Source: Bradyrhizobium japonicum USDA 6
GTDB taxonomy: Bacteria; Pseudomonadota; Alphaproteobacteria; Rhizobiales; Xanthobacteraceae
Assembly (NCBI RefSeq): GCF_000284375.1
Contig: NC_017249.1
Span: 7,123,001 to 7,187,000, forward strand
Direction of reading: 5' to 3'
DNA: 64,000 nucleotides
The notes beneath the pieces were generated by a model. That model worked only from the letters and a program-made list of their open reading frames with translations, made no database searches and was not told the origin of the DNA. Numbering within the stretch: the stretch's first letter is position 1; each line of letters opens with the position of its first letter. Below, in pieces: positions 41,773 to 50,603 of the stretch. Position numbers and translations under genes: made by a program.

Positions 41773-43281
41773 TTGTCAAAGCTCACTCTGCCGGTCCGGC
41801 TCGCTCTTCTGGTCGCGGGAACGATGTTGCCGCTGATCGTCTTTGCGGTCGGTATTGCCTATTCCAACTACCGCCAGGACCGCAGCGACGCGACACGACG
41901 CGTGCTGGAGACGGTGCGAAGCATGCGCCTCGTGCTCGATTCCGAAGTGCAGCGGATGACCGGTGGCTTGCAGGTGCTGGCGCTCAGCAACGCCCTGCAA
42001 AGCGGCGACTTCGACGACTTCCGCCGGCTGGCGACCGGGTTCATCAGCCAATATGGCGAGGACAGCGTCCTGCTGGTGGCGGACGGGAGCGGGCACCAGC
42101 TGTTCTCGACCGTCACGCGTGAAACGACAAACCTGCCGCCCCGCAACAATCGCGAGATCGTCGAGCGGGTATTCGCGAGCAAGTCGCCGCAATATTCCGA
42201 CCTGTTCACCGGCTCGACCAAGCAACGGCCGATCGTGACCGTGGAGGTTCCCGTGCTGCGCAACGATGAGGTCGTCTACGCGCTCTCCTTCAGCCCGCCG
42301 ATCGCGACCTTCCAGAAACTGGTCGAGCAGCAACGGCCGAACGATCAATGGACGGTGTCGCTGCTGGACACCAAGGGGCGCGTGTTCGCGCGCGCGCCCA
42401 ATCCTGCCGAGACGTTCGGCAAGCAGGCCTCCGGCGCGCTGAACGATGCGATGGCCCGGACGCCGGAGGCGACGCTCTCCAGCGTTTCGCTCGACGGCGT
42501 CGCGCTGTCCTCCGCCTATACGCGGTCACGGCTGACCGGCTGGACGGTCGTGGCCGGTGTCGCCGAGAGCTCGCTGATCGCCCCGCTCTGGCGCGACATC
42601 GCGATCACCAGCCTGATCGGCGGCGTCCTGCTGCTGACCGGCCTGACCTTCGCGGTGCGGATGGCGACCACGATCGCGCGCGGCGAGATGCTGCACAATC
42701 TGCTGATCGAGGAGCTCAACCATCGCGTCAAGAACACGCTGGCCTTGATGCAGGCGATCGCGGTGCAGACCTTCCGAAGTTCAAGTCGGGACGAGCGGAC
42801 CAAGTTCGAGGGACGGCTCGGTGCGCTCGCCGAGGCGCATAATCTCCTCAGCCAGGAGAAATGGGCGGGCTCGGAGCTGAGGGATGTGATCGCGCGCGTG
42901 CTCCAGCCGTTCCTGCTGAGCAATCCCGAGCGCATCCGCATGGCCGGCCCCGCCGTGCCGCTGTCGCCGCGGCTCGCCGTGGTTCTGTCGATGATCGTGC
43001 ACGAGATCGCCACCAACGCCGCGAAATACGGCGCGCTGTCGAACGAGACCGGCCGGGTCACGCTGGATTGGGAGGTCATCGCCGACACGCCGAAGTCGCG
43101 GCTGCGGCTGATCTGGAGCGAGATCGGCGGACCGCCGGTGACGGAGCCGGTGCAGCGCGGCTTCGGCTCGCGCCTGATCGAGCGCAGCGCGCGCGACCAG
43201 CTCGGCGGCGAGGCAACCGTCGACTTCCTGCCGCGCGGCGTCGTCTGCACGGTGACGTGCGTGCTGGACGAGGCGCGGTAA
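41773..43281 (+). CDS. sensor histidine kinase of the HWE/HisKA_2 type
   Basis: A 502-aa membrane sensor starting at TTG. Helix 1 (LPVRLALLVAGTMLPLIVFAVGI) and helix 2 (IAITSLIGGVLLLTGLTFAVRM, about residue 280) bracket a periplasmic cache-like domain of about 250 aa. The dimerisation/phosphoacceptor segment is IEELNHRVKNTLALMQAIAVQTFR, with the His in NHRVKN. The ATPase part has MIVHEIATNAAKYGALS and ERGFGSRLI-like GFGSRLIERS. No response regulator is adjacent. Placement between a TRAP operon and an enolase-superfamily gene suggests that it senses their substrate (inference). Confidence 0.85.
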   Translation: MSKLTLPVRLALLVAGTMLPLIVFAVGIAYSNYRQDRSDATRRVLETVRSMRLVLDSEVQRMTGGLQVLALSNALQSGDFDDFRRLATGFISQYGEDSVLLVADGSGHQLFSTVTRETTNLPPRNNREIVERVFASKSPQYSDLFTGSTKQRPIVTVEVPVLRNDEVVYALSFSPPIATFQKLVEQQRPNDQWTVSLLDTKGRVFARAPNPAETFGKQASGALNDAMARTPEATLSSVSLDGVALSSAYTRSRLTGWTVVAGVAESSLIAPLWRDIAITSLIGGVLLLTGLTFAVRMATTIARGEMLHNLLIEELNHRVKNTLALMQAIAVQTFRSSSRDERTKFEGRLGALAEAHNLLSQEKWAGSELRDVIARVLQPFLLSNPERIRMAGPAVPLSPRLAVVLSMIVHEIATNAAKYGALSNETGRVTLDWEVIADTPKSRLRLIWSEIGGPPVTEPVQRGFGSRLIERSARDQLGGEATVDFLPRGVVCTVTCVLDEAR

Positions 43282-43302
43282 GGGATTGAAGGAACATCGG
43301 CA

Positions 43303-44448
43303 ATGAAGATCACCAAGGTGCGCACACACATCCTCGAAGCAAAGCTCTCGCAGCCCTTCGCCTATTCGCGCGCCTGGTACGACACGCGCACCGCGATGCT
43401 GGTCGAGATCGAGACGGATGACGGCCTGACCGGCTGGGGCGAATGCTACGGGCCGGCGCGGATGACGGCGGCGGTGGTGCAGAGCATCGCGCCCTGGCTG
43501 ATCGGCGAGGATCCGCTGCGCACCGACGTGCTGTGGCAGATGGTCTACGCGCGCTTGCGCGATCACGGCCAGAAGGGTGTCGTGATCCAGGGCCTGAGCG
43601 GAATCGACATCGCGTTGTGGGACATCAAGGGCAAGCATTTCGGCGTGCCCGCGCATCAGCTTCTCGGCGGTGCTGCGCGCAAGGAGATAGCGGCCTATGT
43701 GACCGGGCTCTACCGGCGCAAATCAGGCGATCCGCTCAAATACCTGCCGGAGGAAGCGGCCGGCTACGCCGCGGAAGGTTTCCGCGCCGTGAAGCTGAAG
43801 GTCGGCTTCGGCATCGCCGAGGATGCCGCGGTCACCGGCGCGGTGCGCGAGGCGATCGGCCCGGATGTCGCGCTGATGGTCGATGCGAACCACGCCTATG
43901 ACGCCGTTGCGGCGATCCGGCTCGGCCGCCTGATCGAGCCCTGCGACATCGGCTGGTTCGAGGAGCCGGTGCCGCCGGAGGACGTCGCGGGCTATCGCGC
44001 GGTGCGATCCGCGCTGACGATTCCAATCGCCGGCGGCGAATGCGAGTTCACGCGCTTCGGCTTCCGCGACCTGTTCGCATCGCATGCGCTGGACATCGCC
44101 CAGCCCGACACCTGCGCGGCAGGTGGCCTCTCCGAATGCAAGAAGATCGCCGACATGAGCGAGGCGTTCGGCATCCGCTATAATCCGCATGTCTGGGGCA
44201 CCGGGATTGCGATCGCGGCCTCGCTGCAGCTTCTCGCCGTGCTGCCGTCACACACGCCGACCTCGCTTGCGCCGATCGAGCCGATGCTCGAATTCGACCG
44301 CACCGAGCATCCGATCCGCCAGGCGATCTTGAAGGAGCCGATCGAGCACGAGAAGGGTGTCGTGCGAGTGCCCGACAGACCGGGGCTGGGCATCGATATC
44401 GACCGCGAGGCGCTCGCGCGCTTCGCCGTGAGCTCCTCGGCGGCGTAG
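43303..44448 (+). CDS. mandelate racemase/muconate lactonizing enzyme family protein
   Basis: A 381-aa enolase-superfamily enzyme. Catalytic features are KLKVGFG (KxK acid/base) about residue 165; metal ligands Asp in VDANHAY, Glu in FEEPVPPEDV and Glu in AGGECEF; and the general base His in YNPHVWGTG. The N-terminal capping domain includes SRAWYDTRTAMLVEIETDDGLTGWGE. The subgroup includes acid-sugar dehydratases, so it may act on the solute brought in by the TRAP system nearby. It lies 21 bp after the sensor kinase gene, so the two may be cotranscribed. Confidence 0.87.
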   Translation: MKITKVRTHILEAKLSQPFAYSRAWYDTRTAMLVEIETDDGLTGWGECYGPARMTAAVVQSIAPWLIGEDPLRTDVLWQMVYARLRDHGQKGVVIQGLSGIDIALWDIKGKHFGVPAHQLLGGAARKEIAAYVTGLYRRKSGDPLKYLPEEAAGYAAEGFRAVKLKVGFGIAEDAAVTGAVREAIGPDVALMVDANHAYDAVAAIRLGRLIEPCDIGWFEEPVPPEDVAGYRAVRSALTIPIAGGECEFTRFGFRDLFASHALDIAQPDTCAAGGLSECKKIADMSEAFGIRYNPHVWGTGIAIAASLQLLAVLPSHTPTSLAPIEPMLEFDRTEHPIRQAILKEPIEHEKGVVRVPDRPGLGIDIDREALARFAVSSSAA

Positions 44449-44455
44449 CGGAAGA

Positions 44456-44920
44456 TCACGAGAGTCCGGGGGCACCTTTGGGGCCAGCCTTTATCGCGGT
44501 CTGAATGGCATACGCGCCCGGTCCATAGAAGGCGATGAGAGCAAGAGCGCCGAGCAGGCCGAGGTTCTTCAGGAAGTTGATGGTCTGCATCACGACCTGC
44601 GCTTCCGGCACGGCCCAGAAATTGTGAAACATCAGCGTCGCGGCGATGGTGAACGGGAACAGGACCGCGGCCGCCTGACGCGAGAACAGGCCGAGCAGCA
44701 GGGCCATGCCGCCTCCGAGCTCAACCGCGATCGCGCCTGCGGCGAGAACGGCGCCCAGCCCGTCCGCTCCTCCCGGAAGCCTGCCTGCGGTTACGGCAAA
44801 TGCCAGCACCTTTCCGACGCCGCTGTAGAGAAACAGCGGCGCGATCGCGACGCGCGCGAACAGAAGCACCCAGGCATCGGGCAGGCCTGCGGTCTCGGCG
44901 GAACGAGTGGATGTCGGCAT
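44456..44920 (-). CDS. DoxX family membrane protein
   Basis: A 154-aa four-helix protein. ARVAIAPLFLYSGVGKVLAF is the DoxX N-terminal motif; LAAGAIAVELGGGMALLLGLFSR and NFLKNLGLLGALALIAFYGPG follow. The ATG at 44920 is preceded by GGAGAG. It is the last gene of the decarboxylase-MFS-DoxX cluster. DoxX proteins are often encoded with aromatic catabolic genes, but their function is unclear. Confidence 0.85.
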   Translation of the reverse strand: MPTSTRSAETAGLPDAWVLLFARVAIAPLFLYSGVGKVLAFAVTAGRLPGGADGLGAVLAAGAIAVELGGGMALLLGLFSRQAAAVLFPFTIAATLMFHNFWAVPEAQVVMQTINFLKNLGLLGALALIAFYGPGAYAIQTAIKAGPKGAPGLS

Positions 44921-45006
44921 TTCGGCTCTCCTCTGGCGAAGTTTCGTCGGTGAAGGCGGACGGCCAATCGACGTCGACCGCCCCGTGGATGGATCAACGT
45001 GCCCCG

Positions 45007-46365
45007 TCACTCCGCGGCTGCAACATCGGCCCTCGGGAAGCGCTTTGCGGCGGCCAGCCCAAGCGATCCAATCGCCAGCGCGCCGACGATCGACGCTCCA
45101 CCGATTGCCCAGAACACAGCGTCAGGACCGCCGGTGAGCTGCTGCAGGAGGCCGATGACGTAGGGCCCGAGGATCGCTCCGACCCGGCCGACGCCCAGCT
45201 CCATCCCGACGCCGCTGGCGCGGAAGCAGGTCTCGTACGAACCGGCGGTGAAGTTGTTGAGGACATGCTGCGCACCGATGATGCAGAACCCTGCAATGGC
45301 GACAATGGCGAGATTGACGCCATGACCGCTGACGAAGACGAGCGCCAGCACGGCGATCCCACCGCTCAGCCACCACGTCGCGAGATAGCGCGGCGTCAGT
45401 GTAAAATTGCGGTCGGCCAGCATCGCCAGCGTAAGACCGCCGATGAAGGACATCGCCTGCATCAGGGCTCCGAAGCCGAACGAGGCGGCAAATGTCTCGC
45501 CACGCTTCAGCATCACCGTCGGAATCCAGCCGGTGAGACCGAAGATCGCGAACAGGCTGAGGAACGCCGTGATCCAGATGGTCAGCGAGACGCGACGATA
45601 GCGTGGGGTGAGCAAGGCGCCGATCGTGCTCTGCGGCGCCCCGCGGTCGACTGAAGCGAACGTCGCATTCTGGTAGGCGGGCGCCCGTTCCGGGCGCAAT
45701 CGTGCGAGCAGCGCGCGCAGCTCGGGGATCCGCGACCGGGTGGCCAGGAATTGCGGGCTCTCGGGCAGGATGGCATGGGCCACGAAAGTCAGCGGGATCG
45801 ACAGCGCACCGATGTAATAGAGGATCTGCCAGCCATGCTGCGGCGTCAGGAAAACGCCGACGAGGCCAGCGCAGACGCCGCCGAGTGACCAGCCCAACGT
45901 GACGCCCCAGAGCGAGAACGTATTGCTGACACGCTTGGGCGCGAGTTCGTTGATGAAGGTCGTGCCGAGCGGCAACAGCACGCCGAGACCGAGCCCGGTG
46001 GCGAAGCGCAGGGCGCAATAGCTCCAGAAATCGTTCGCCAGCATGGCGGTCAGCAAGGTGAAGACGTTGACGATCCACAAACCCGCAAGCAGCGTGCCGC
46101 GCCGGCCGAAGCGATCCGCCACAGTGCCGTGGCCGACCGCGCCGAACAGGAATCCGACGAGACCCGAGCTCACCAGAAAGCCCGCCTGGCTTGGCGCGAG
46201 TCCCCAGGGCTGCACCACGTAGTGGATGACATAGGCCGGATTGAAGGTGTCATAGCCGTCGAACAGCGTGATGAGCGTGATGAGAATGCCGAGCAGCTTG
46301 TGGAACGGGCCGATCGAAGCGCCGGACAGTTCTTCATGCACGTCGATTTCGGACGAGATGTTCAC
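45007..46365 (-). CDS. MFS transporter, aromatic acid:H+ symporter (AAHS) type
   Basis: A 452-aa twelve-helix permease. TM1 carries the LFDGYDTFNPAYV motif (DGxD of the AAHS family) and the TM2-3 loop has GTVADRFGRRGTLL. The GTG start at 46365 follows GGAGG, and the gene overlaps the end of the decarboxylase gene by 32 bp, so translation is probably coupled. It likely imports the aromatic acid that the decarboxylase consumes. Confidence 0.87.
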   Translation of the reverse strand: MNISSEIDVHEELSGASIGPFHKLLGILITLITLFDGYDTFNPAYVIHYVVQPWGLAPSQAGFLVSSGLVGFLFGAVGHGTVADRFGRRGTLLAGLWIVNVFTLLTAMLANDFWSYCALRFATGLGLGVLLPLGTTFINELAPKRVSNTFSLWGVTLGWSLGGVCAGLVGVFLTPQHGWQILYYIGALSIPLTFVAHAILPESPQFLATRSRIPELRALLARLRPERAPAYQNATFASVDRGAPQSTIGALLTPRYRRVSLTIWITAFLSLFAIFGLTGWIPTVMLKRGETFAASFGFGALMQAMSFIGGLTLAMLADRNFTLTPRYLATWWLSGGIAVLALVFVSGHGVNLAIVAIAGFCIIGAQHVLNNFTAGSYETCFRASGVGMELGVGRVGAILGPYVIGLLQQLTGGPDAVFWAIGGASIVGALAIGSLGLAAAKRFPRADVAAAE

Positions 46366-47401
46366 GGGGTTCCTCCATTGAAATTGATGACGTGTTCTGC
46401 TCTGCGGCAGATTGGATTGATGCCTCGCCGAGCCCGAACAGGGCGCGCGCGTTGTCGCGGCCGATCTTGATGCGGTCGCCTTCGGAGATCGCGGCCGTGT
46501 CGAACCATTCGGCGGCGTGGTCGATGTTCTCGAACGGCCAGTCGGCGGAGAAGAGGATGCGGTCGGCGCCGATCTCGAGCATCGCGTCGATCAACGTCTG
46601 GGTACGGAAATTGCCCGACGTGGTGATGTAGAAGTTCTCCCCGAAATAATCGGCGATCTTGCGCCGCGCGGGATAGGCATTCTGCGCCCGCATCCACTTG
46701 TTGTGATTGTCGACACGCCACATCGAGTAAGGCAGCCCCTCCCCCATGTGACCGAGGATGATCTGTAGCCGCGGATAGGCGTCGAACAGACCGGAGCCCA
46801 TCAGGCGCAAGGCATGCACTGCGGTTTCCTGCCCGAACGCCCAGGTCGGGCCCAACAGCCAGCGATGCCCCTCGTAGATCGCCGCGTCCTTCGCAAGCGG
46901 ATTGCGCGGGTGCAGGTAGAAGGGAACGCCGAGACGCTCGACCTCCGACCAGAACGGCCAGAACTCCTTGCGATCGTAATAGATGGCATGATCGACGCCG
47001 GCGAGCTCGCTGAAGCCGTTGACGAGCGCGCCGCGAAAGCGAAGCGCGCCGACACAACGATCGAGCTCGCGAGCCGCTGCCTCCGGATCCTGCATCGGCA
47101 GCGCGGCGAGCCCCTGGAAACGGTCGGGCCGCCTTGCAACCTGCTCGGCGAGAAAGTCGTTGGCGCGGCGCGACAGCTCCGTCGCGCGATGACGGTCGGG
47201 AATGGCCTGCACGGCCGGCGCGTTCAGCGACAGCAGCATCATCTCAATGCCGTGGGCGTCCATCTCGGCGAGCCGGCGGTCATGGATGTCGAGCAACCGC
47301 GCCTTCAGCTCGACCCAGTCATCGATGGGAGCGAAGCCCGCACTGTCCTGGACGGTATCGTCCATCGCGAAGTGCTCCTCGAGCGCAATCTTTCCCTGCA
47401 T
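46334..47401 (-). CDS. gamma-resorcylate (2,6-dihydroxybenzoate) decarboxylase-like amidohydrolase
   Basis: A 355-aa non-oxidative decarboxylase of the amidohydrolase superfamily. The N-terminal MQGKIALEEHFA carries the metal ligands Glu8 and His10. FYLHPRNPL supplies a metal His, LGHMGEGLPY a catalytic His, and ILFSADWPFENIDHA the metal Asp. It closely follows remembered Rhizobium gamma-resorcylate decarboxylase across the length, including DAHGIEMMLLSLNAPAVQAIPD. The product would be resorcinol. It heads an operon with an AAHS permease and diverges from a MarR regulator. The C-terminus is about 15 residues longer than usual. Confidence 0.88.
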   Translation of the reverse strand: MQGKIALEEHFAMDDTVQDSAGFAPIDDWVELKARLLDIHDRRLAEMDAHGIEMMLLSLNAPAVQAIPDRHRATELSRRANDFLAEQVARRPDRFQGLAALPMQDPEAAARELDRCVGALRFRGALVNGFSELAGVDHAIYYDRKEFWPFWSEVERLGVPFYLHPRNPLAKDAAIYEGHRWLLGPTWAFGQETAVHALRLMGSGLFDAYPRLQIILGHMGEGLPYSMWRVDNHNKWMRAQNAYPARRKIADYFGENFYITTSGNFRTQTLIDAMLEIGADRILFSADWPFENIDHAAEWFDTAAISEGDRIKIGRDNARALFGLGEASIQSAAEQNTSSISMEEPREHLVRNRRA

Positions 47402-47461
47402 GGCGTCGTTCCTTCGGCTGTGCTTTCGGCGTTGACAAAGCAAAGCATCGGGCGCAAACAC

Positions 47462-47512
47462 TTGTCAATGACAAAGTTGCATTTGCAAATGATTGATACG
47501 CAAATATTGCGT
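47462..47512. promoter_or_regulatory. three palindromes, candidate MarR operators
   Basis: TTGTCA-A-TGACAA (47462-47474), CATTTGCAAATG (47480-47491) and ACGCAA-ATA-TTGCGT (47498-47512) lie in tandem between the decarboxylase start (47401) and the MarR start (47567). Centre spacings are about 17.5 and 19.5 bp. The last two share the half-word GCAAAT, which suggests a common binding protein, most simply the adjacent MarR regulator. Confidence 0.6.
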
Positions 47513-47566
47513 CTGCGAGGGTTGACGTCTATTCCCGGCGGAGCTCTCCCGCCAGGATCCAACCCC

Positions 47567-48121
47567 ATGTATCGATTTTCGAATTCGCTTCCCTATCTGC
47601 TCGCCCGGCTGGGCGTACGGATGGGCGACCTCTTCGCGCGCGTGATCCGTCACGAGAGGTTGACGCTTCCGATGTATCGCGTGCTGGCCGCGCTGTCGGA
47701 GCAAGGCCGCCCGCTCCGCCTCGGAGAGATCGCCGAGCTGACCTCGGCCGATGTCTCCACCTTGTCGCGCATCGTCGCGGAGATGAGCCGCGCGGGCCTG
47801 TTGACACGCGACCGGCCCGAGAACGACCAGCGCAGCCTCCAGGTCGTGCTGACGCCCGACGGTGCGGAGCTCGCGGCGCGGCTGATGCCGCTCGCCGCCT
47901 ATTATGAAGAGGTCGCGACCGGCAGCATGTCCGCCAAGGAGGCGGCGGAGCTCAAGCGCGTGCTGGTGGAGCTCTACAAGAACATCGACCGGCTCGAGCA
48001 GGAAGTCGAAGCCGGATCGATCAAGGTCCCGCCGCCGGCAAGGCCGAAAGAGATCCGTGACGAGCGGCCCGAGGCGAAGGCCAGGACGAACCGGCCACGC
48101 GGCAAGACAGCGAGAAAATAG
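47567..48121 (+). CDS. MarR family transcriptional regulator
   Basis: A 184-aa winged-helix repressor-type protein. LPMYRVLAALSEQGRPLRLGEIAELTSADVSTLSRIVAEMSRAGLLTRDRPENDQRSLQVVLTPDG is the full MarR wHTH, about residues 35-100. The C-terminus is a basic tail (PKEIRDERPEAKARTNRPRGKTARK) longer than usual. I chose the ATG at 47567 because the earlier ATG (47489) lies inside the palindromic operators. It probably controls the divergent decarboxylase operon and the flavin hydroxylase that follows, in response to an aromatic acid. Confidence 0.87.
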   Translation: MYRFSNSLPYLLARLGVRMGDLFARVIRHERLTLPMYRVLAALSEQGRPLRLGEIAELTSADVSTLSRIVAEMSRAGLLTRDRPENDQRSLQVVLTPDGAELAARLMPLAAYYEEVATGSMSAKEAAELKRVLVELYKNIDRLEQEVEAGSIKVPPPARPKEIRDERPEAKARTNRPRGKTARK

Positions 48122-48141
48122 GAAACAACCAAGGAGAGGCC

Positions 48142-49359
48142 ATGCGACAGGATCCCATCATCATTGCAGGCGGCGGCATCGGCGGGCTTGCAGCCGCGAT
48201 CGCGCTGGCACGGAAGGGTTTCCAGGTCACGGTCCTCGAGCGCGCGTCGCGCTACCAGGAGATCGGCGCGGGCATCCAACTCGGCCCCAACGCGTTTCAC
48301 GCCTTCGATCGCCTCGAGCTCGGCGATGCGGCACGCTCGATCGCCGTCTTCATCGACCGGCTCCGCCTGATGGACGCAATCTCGGCGGAGGAAATCACCA
48401 ATATCGATCTCACCGACTATTTCCGCCGGCGCTTCGGCAATCCCTACGCCGTGGTTCACCGCGGCGATCTGCACGGCATCTTCGTCCGGGCCTGTGAGGC
48501 GCACGCCAATGTCACGCTTCGGACCGATTGCGACGTCGTCGGCTACGAGCAGAACGGTGCGCAGGCCTCGGCTCTGCTCAAGTCCGGCGAGCGCGTCACC
48601 GGGTGCCTGCTGATCGGCGCGGACGGGCTGCGCTCCCGCATCCGCCAGCAGATGGTCGGCGACGGCGCGCCGCGGATTGCCGGCCACACCACCTATCGCT
48701 CCGTCATCCCGACCGAACAGATGCCGGAGGATCTGCGCTGGAACGCAGCGACGCTATGGGCCGGTGCCAAGTGTCATCTCGTGCACTATCCGCTTTCGGG
48801 CTGGAAGGTGTTCAATCTCGCGATCACCTGCCACAACGATCCCGCCGAGGCTTTCGCCGCCAGGCCCGTGACCCACGAGGAAGTCCTCGCAGGTTTTCGC
48901 GACGTGCATCCGCGCGCAAAGGCAATCATTCATCACGGCCGGGACTGGAAAGCGTGGGTGACCAGCGACCGCGATCCGACGGATCGCTGGGTCGACGGGC
49001 GCGTCGTCCTCCTCGGCGATGCCGCGCATCCGATGCTGCAATATTTTGCGCAAGGCGCCTGCATGGCGCTCGAAGACGCCATTTGGCTCGCCGAAGAGCT
49101 CGACGAGCGGAAAGGCGACATCGCACATGCGCTCGATCGATACAGGAATGCGCGACTGCTGCGCACCGCGCGCGTCCAGCTCCAGGCCCGGGAGCTCGGC
49201 ACTCACGTCTATCATCCGGCCGGCGTCCACGCGCTGCTGCGCAATCAGCTCATTCGCGAGACCAGCCTGGAGCGCTTCTGCGAGAACCTGGCCTGGCTCT
49301 ATCAGGATCCGTTCCCCGAGCGGAGGTCGAACACCGCGAGGAAGATCGCGCAATCCTGA
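48142..49359 (+). CDS. FAD-dependent aromatic monooxygenase, 3-hydroxybenzoate 6-hydroxylase-like
   Basis: A 405-aa group A flavoprotein hydroxylase. It has the FAD dinucleotide motif IIAGGGIGGLAAAIALARKG, the DG motif LLIGADGLRSRIR about residue 155, and the GD motif VVLLGDAAHPMLQYFAQGACMALEDA about residue 290. The text around QLGPNAFHAFDRL, DAISAEEITNIDL and AHPMLQY recalls Rhodococcus 3-hydroxybenzoate 6-hydroxylase, but salicylate- and resorcinol-type hydroxylases are close. It starts 20 bp after the MarR gene with an AAGGAG site. It could hydroxylate resorcinol or a hydroxybenzoate in this cluster. Confidence 0.82.
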   Translation: MRQDPIIIAGGGIGGLAAAIALARKGFQVTVLERASRYQEIGAGIQLGPNAFHAFDRLELGDAARSIAVFIDRLRLMDAISAEEITNIDLTDYFRRRFGNPYAVVHRGDLHGIFVRACEAHANVTLRTDCDVVGYEQNGAQASALLKSGERVTGCLLIGADGLRSRIRQQMVGDGAPRIAGHTTYRSVIPTEQMPEDLRWNAATLWAGAKCHLVHYPLSGWKVFNLAITCHNDPAEAFAARPVTHEEVLAGFRDVHPRAKAIIHHGRDWKAWVTSDRDPTDRWVDGRVVLLGDAAHPMLQYFAQGACMALEDAIWLAEELDERKGDIAHALDRYRNARLLRTARVQLQARELGTHVYHPAGVHALLRNQLIRETSLERFCENLAWLYQDPFPERRSNTARKIAQS

Positions 49360-49397
49360 GCCGGGACGACTTGTGATCGGCAAACGTCTGCCGTGAG

Positions 49398-50129
49398 CTA
49401 ACCGATCGTCTGCAACGCCGGGAACGTCTCGAGCAGCCAGATGCTGACATTCGAGACGGCACCGGTGAGGAAGCCGATGCCGGTGATCACCATCAGGACG
49501 CCCATGGCGCGCTCGACATTGACGAGCTGGCCCTTCATCCGCGCGAACAGCTTCGAGAACTGCTCGATCATCAGGGCAGCGATCAGGAAGGGAATGCCGA
49601 GGCCGGCCGAATAGACTGCGAGCAGGCCCGCCCCCTTCGTCACCGTCGCCTCCGCCGCGGCGATCGAGAGGATCGCGGCGAGGATCGGGCCGATGCACGG
49701 CGTCCAGCCGAACGCGAAGGCGAGGCCCATCACATAGGCGCCCCACAGGCCGACAGGCTTGGGCGCGGTCAGGCGCCCCTCGCGCATCAACAGGCCGATC
49801 CGCGTCAGCCCCAGGAAGTGCAGGCCCATGATGATGATGACGATGCCGGCGAGGATCGACAGCTCGGCCGACCAGGCACGGATCAGTCCGCCGATCAGCG
49901 AAGCGCTGGCGCCGAGCGCCACGAACACCGTGGAGAAGCCGAGCACGAACAGGAGCGCCGACATCATGATGGCGCGCTTGGACGCCGAGGCCGGCTCCTT
50001 GTTCTCGACATGCTCGATCGTGGCGCCCGTGAGATAGATCAGATAGGGCGGAACCAGGGGCAGAACGCAGGGAGAGAGGAAGCTGACGAGGCCGGCAATC
50101 AATGCCGCCGGGATCGAGACATTTTGCAT
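49398..50129 (-). CDS. ccdA: cytochrome c biogenesis protein CcdA (DsbD transmembrane family)
   Basis: A 243-aa six-helix thiol-disulfide membrane transporter that carries electrons from cytoplasmic thioredoxin to the periplasm. The two conserved cysteines are in SFLSPCVLPLVPPYL (helix 1) and GWTPCIGPILAAIL (helix 4). The paired internal repeat is clear. The start ATG is at 50129. No cytochrome c maturation genes are next to it, so the partner is not evident. Confidence 0.9.
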   Translation of the reverse strand: MQNVSIPAALIAGLVSFLSPCVLPLVPPYLIYLTGATIEHVENKEPASASKRAIMMSALLFVLGFSTVFVALGASASLIGGLIRAWSAELSILAGIVIIIMGLHFLGLTRIGLLMREGRLTAPKPVGLWGAYVMGLAFAFGWTPCIGPILAAILSIAAAEATVTKGAGLLAVYSAGLGIPFLIAALMIEQFSKLFARMKGQLVNVERAMGVLMVITGIGFLTGAVSNVSIWLLETFPALQTIG

Positions 50130-50258
50130 GATGCAGTCGGAGCCATCTCAGGCTCTTTGGCCGCGCGCCGGGAATGCGCGCGGGCGGGAGCCGAACCGGC
50201 TCTGGTGTAGCCGATGCCGGGGAATGCGCACAACAGAGGCGCACGAAACCAGGCTCCT

Positions 50259-50294
50259 CCCGATGCCGTCTGCGATCACAGATGCGGCATCGGG
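50259..50294. other. hairpin upstream of ccdA
   Basis: CCCGATGCCG (50259-50268) pairs with CGGCATCGGG (50285-50294), with an inner TCTG/CAGA pair at 50269-50272 and 50279-50282. It lies in the 207-bp gap between ccdA and the next minus-strand gene. No U tract follows, so the terminator function is uncertain. Confidence 0.4.
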
Positions 50295-50336
50295 ACGCGC
50301 ACAAACCTCGCCAAAAAGCGAGACTCGGCGGCGCGG

Positions 50337-50603
50337 CTACTTCACCACGCGGAGCAGCGGACGCCGGGGCTGGTCCTGCGTCTGCTTGGAGGGGGGCTGC
50401 GGTTCGCTTCCAGCGCTCCGCAGCATTTCGTCGCACAGCGCCTTGAGATCGGCACTGTCAATTCCTTTGAGTTTCATCCGCACGTCGAGGATGACGATGG
50501 ACAGCAGCTCGGCCGACTCGCGGTTGTTGCTCTCGTTGAGAGCCTTGCGGCACTCCTCAAGCGTTTCCAGCACCGACTGCAACTGTTCGTCTGAATGCGA
50601 CAC
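50337..50603 (-). CDS. small hypothetical cytoplasmic protein
   Basis: An 88-aa helical protein from a GTG at 50603 (VSHSDEQLQSVLETLEECRKALNE...) preceded by GGAAAG. An ATG at 50684 in the same frame would add 27 residues of low-complexity sequence. The core is amphipathic and helical (ESAELLSIVILDVRMKLKGIDSADLKALCDEML), and the tail is Pro/Gln-rich and basic. I recognise no domain. Confidence 0.55.
   Translation of the reverse strand: MSHSDEQLQSVLETLEECRKALNESNNRESAELLSIVILDVRMKLKGIDSADLKALCDEMLRSAGSEPQPPSKQTQDQPRRPLLRVVK

Noticed and set aside
48754..50436. 560-codon minus-strand frame over the flavin hydroxylase and ccdA
   Set aside because: It runs antisense through one real gene and out of frame through another; no domain in the translation.
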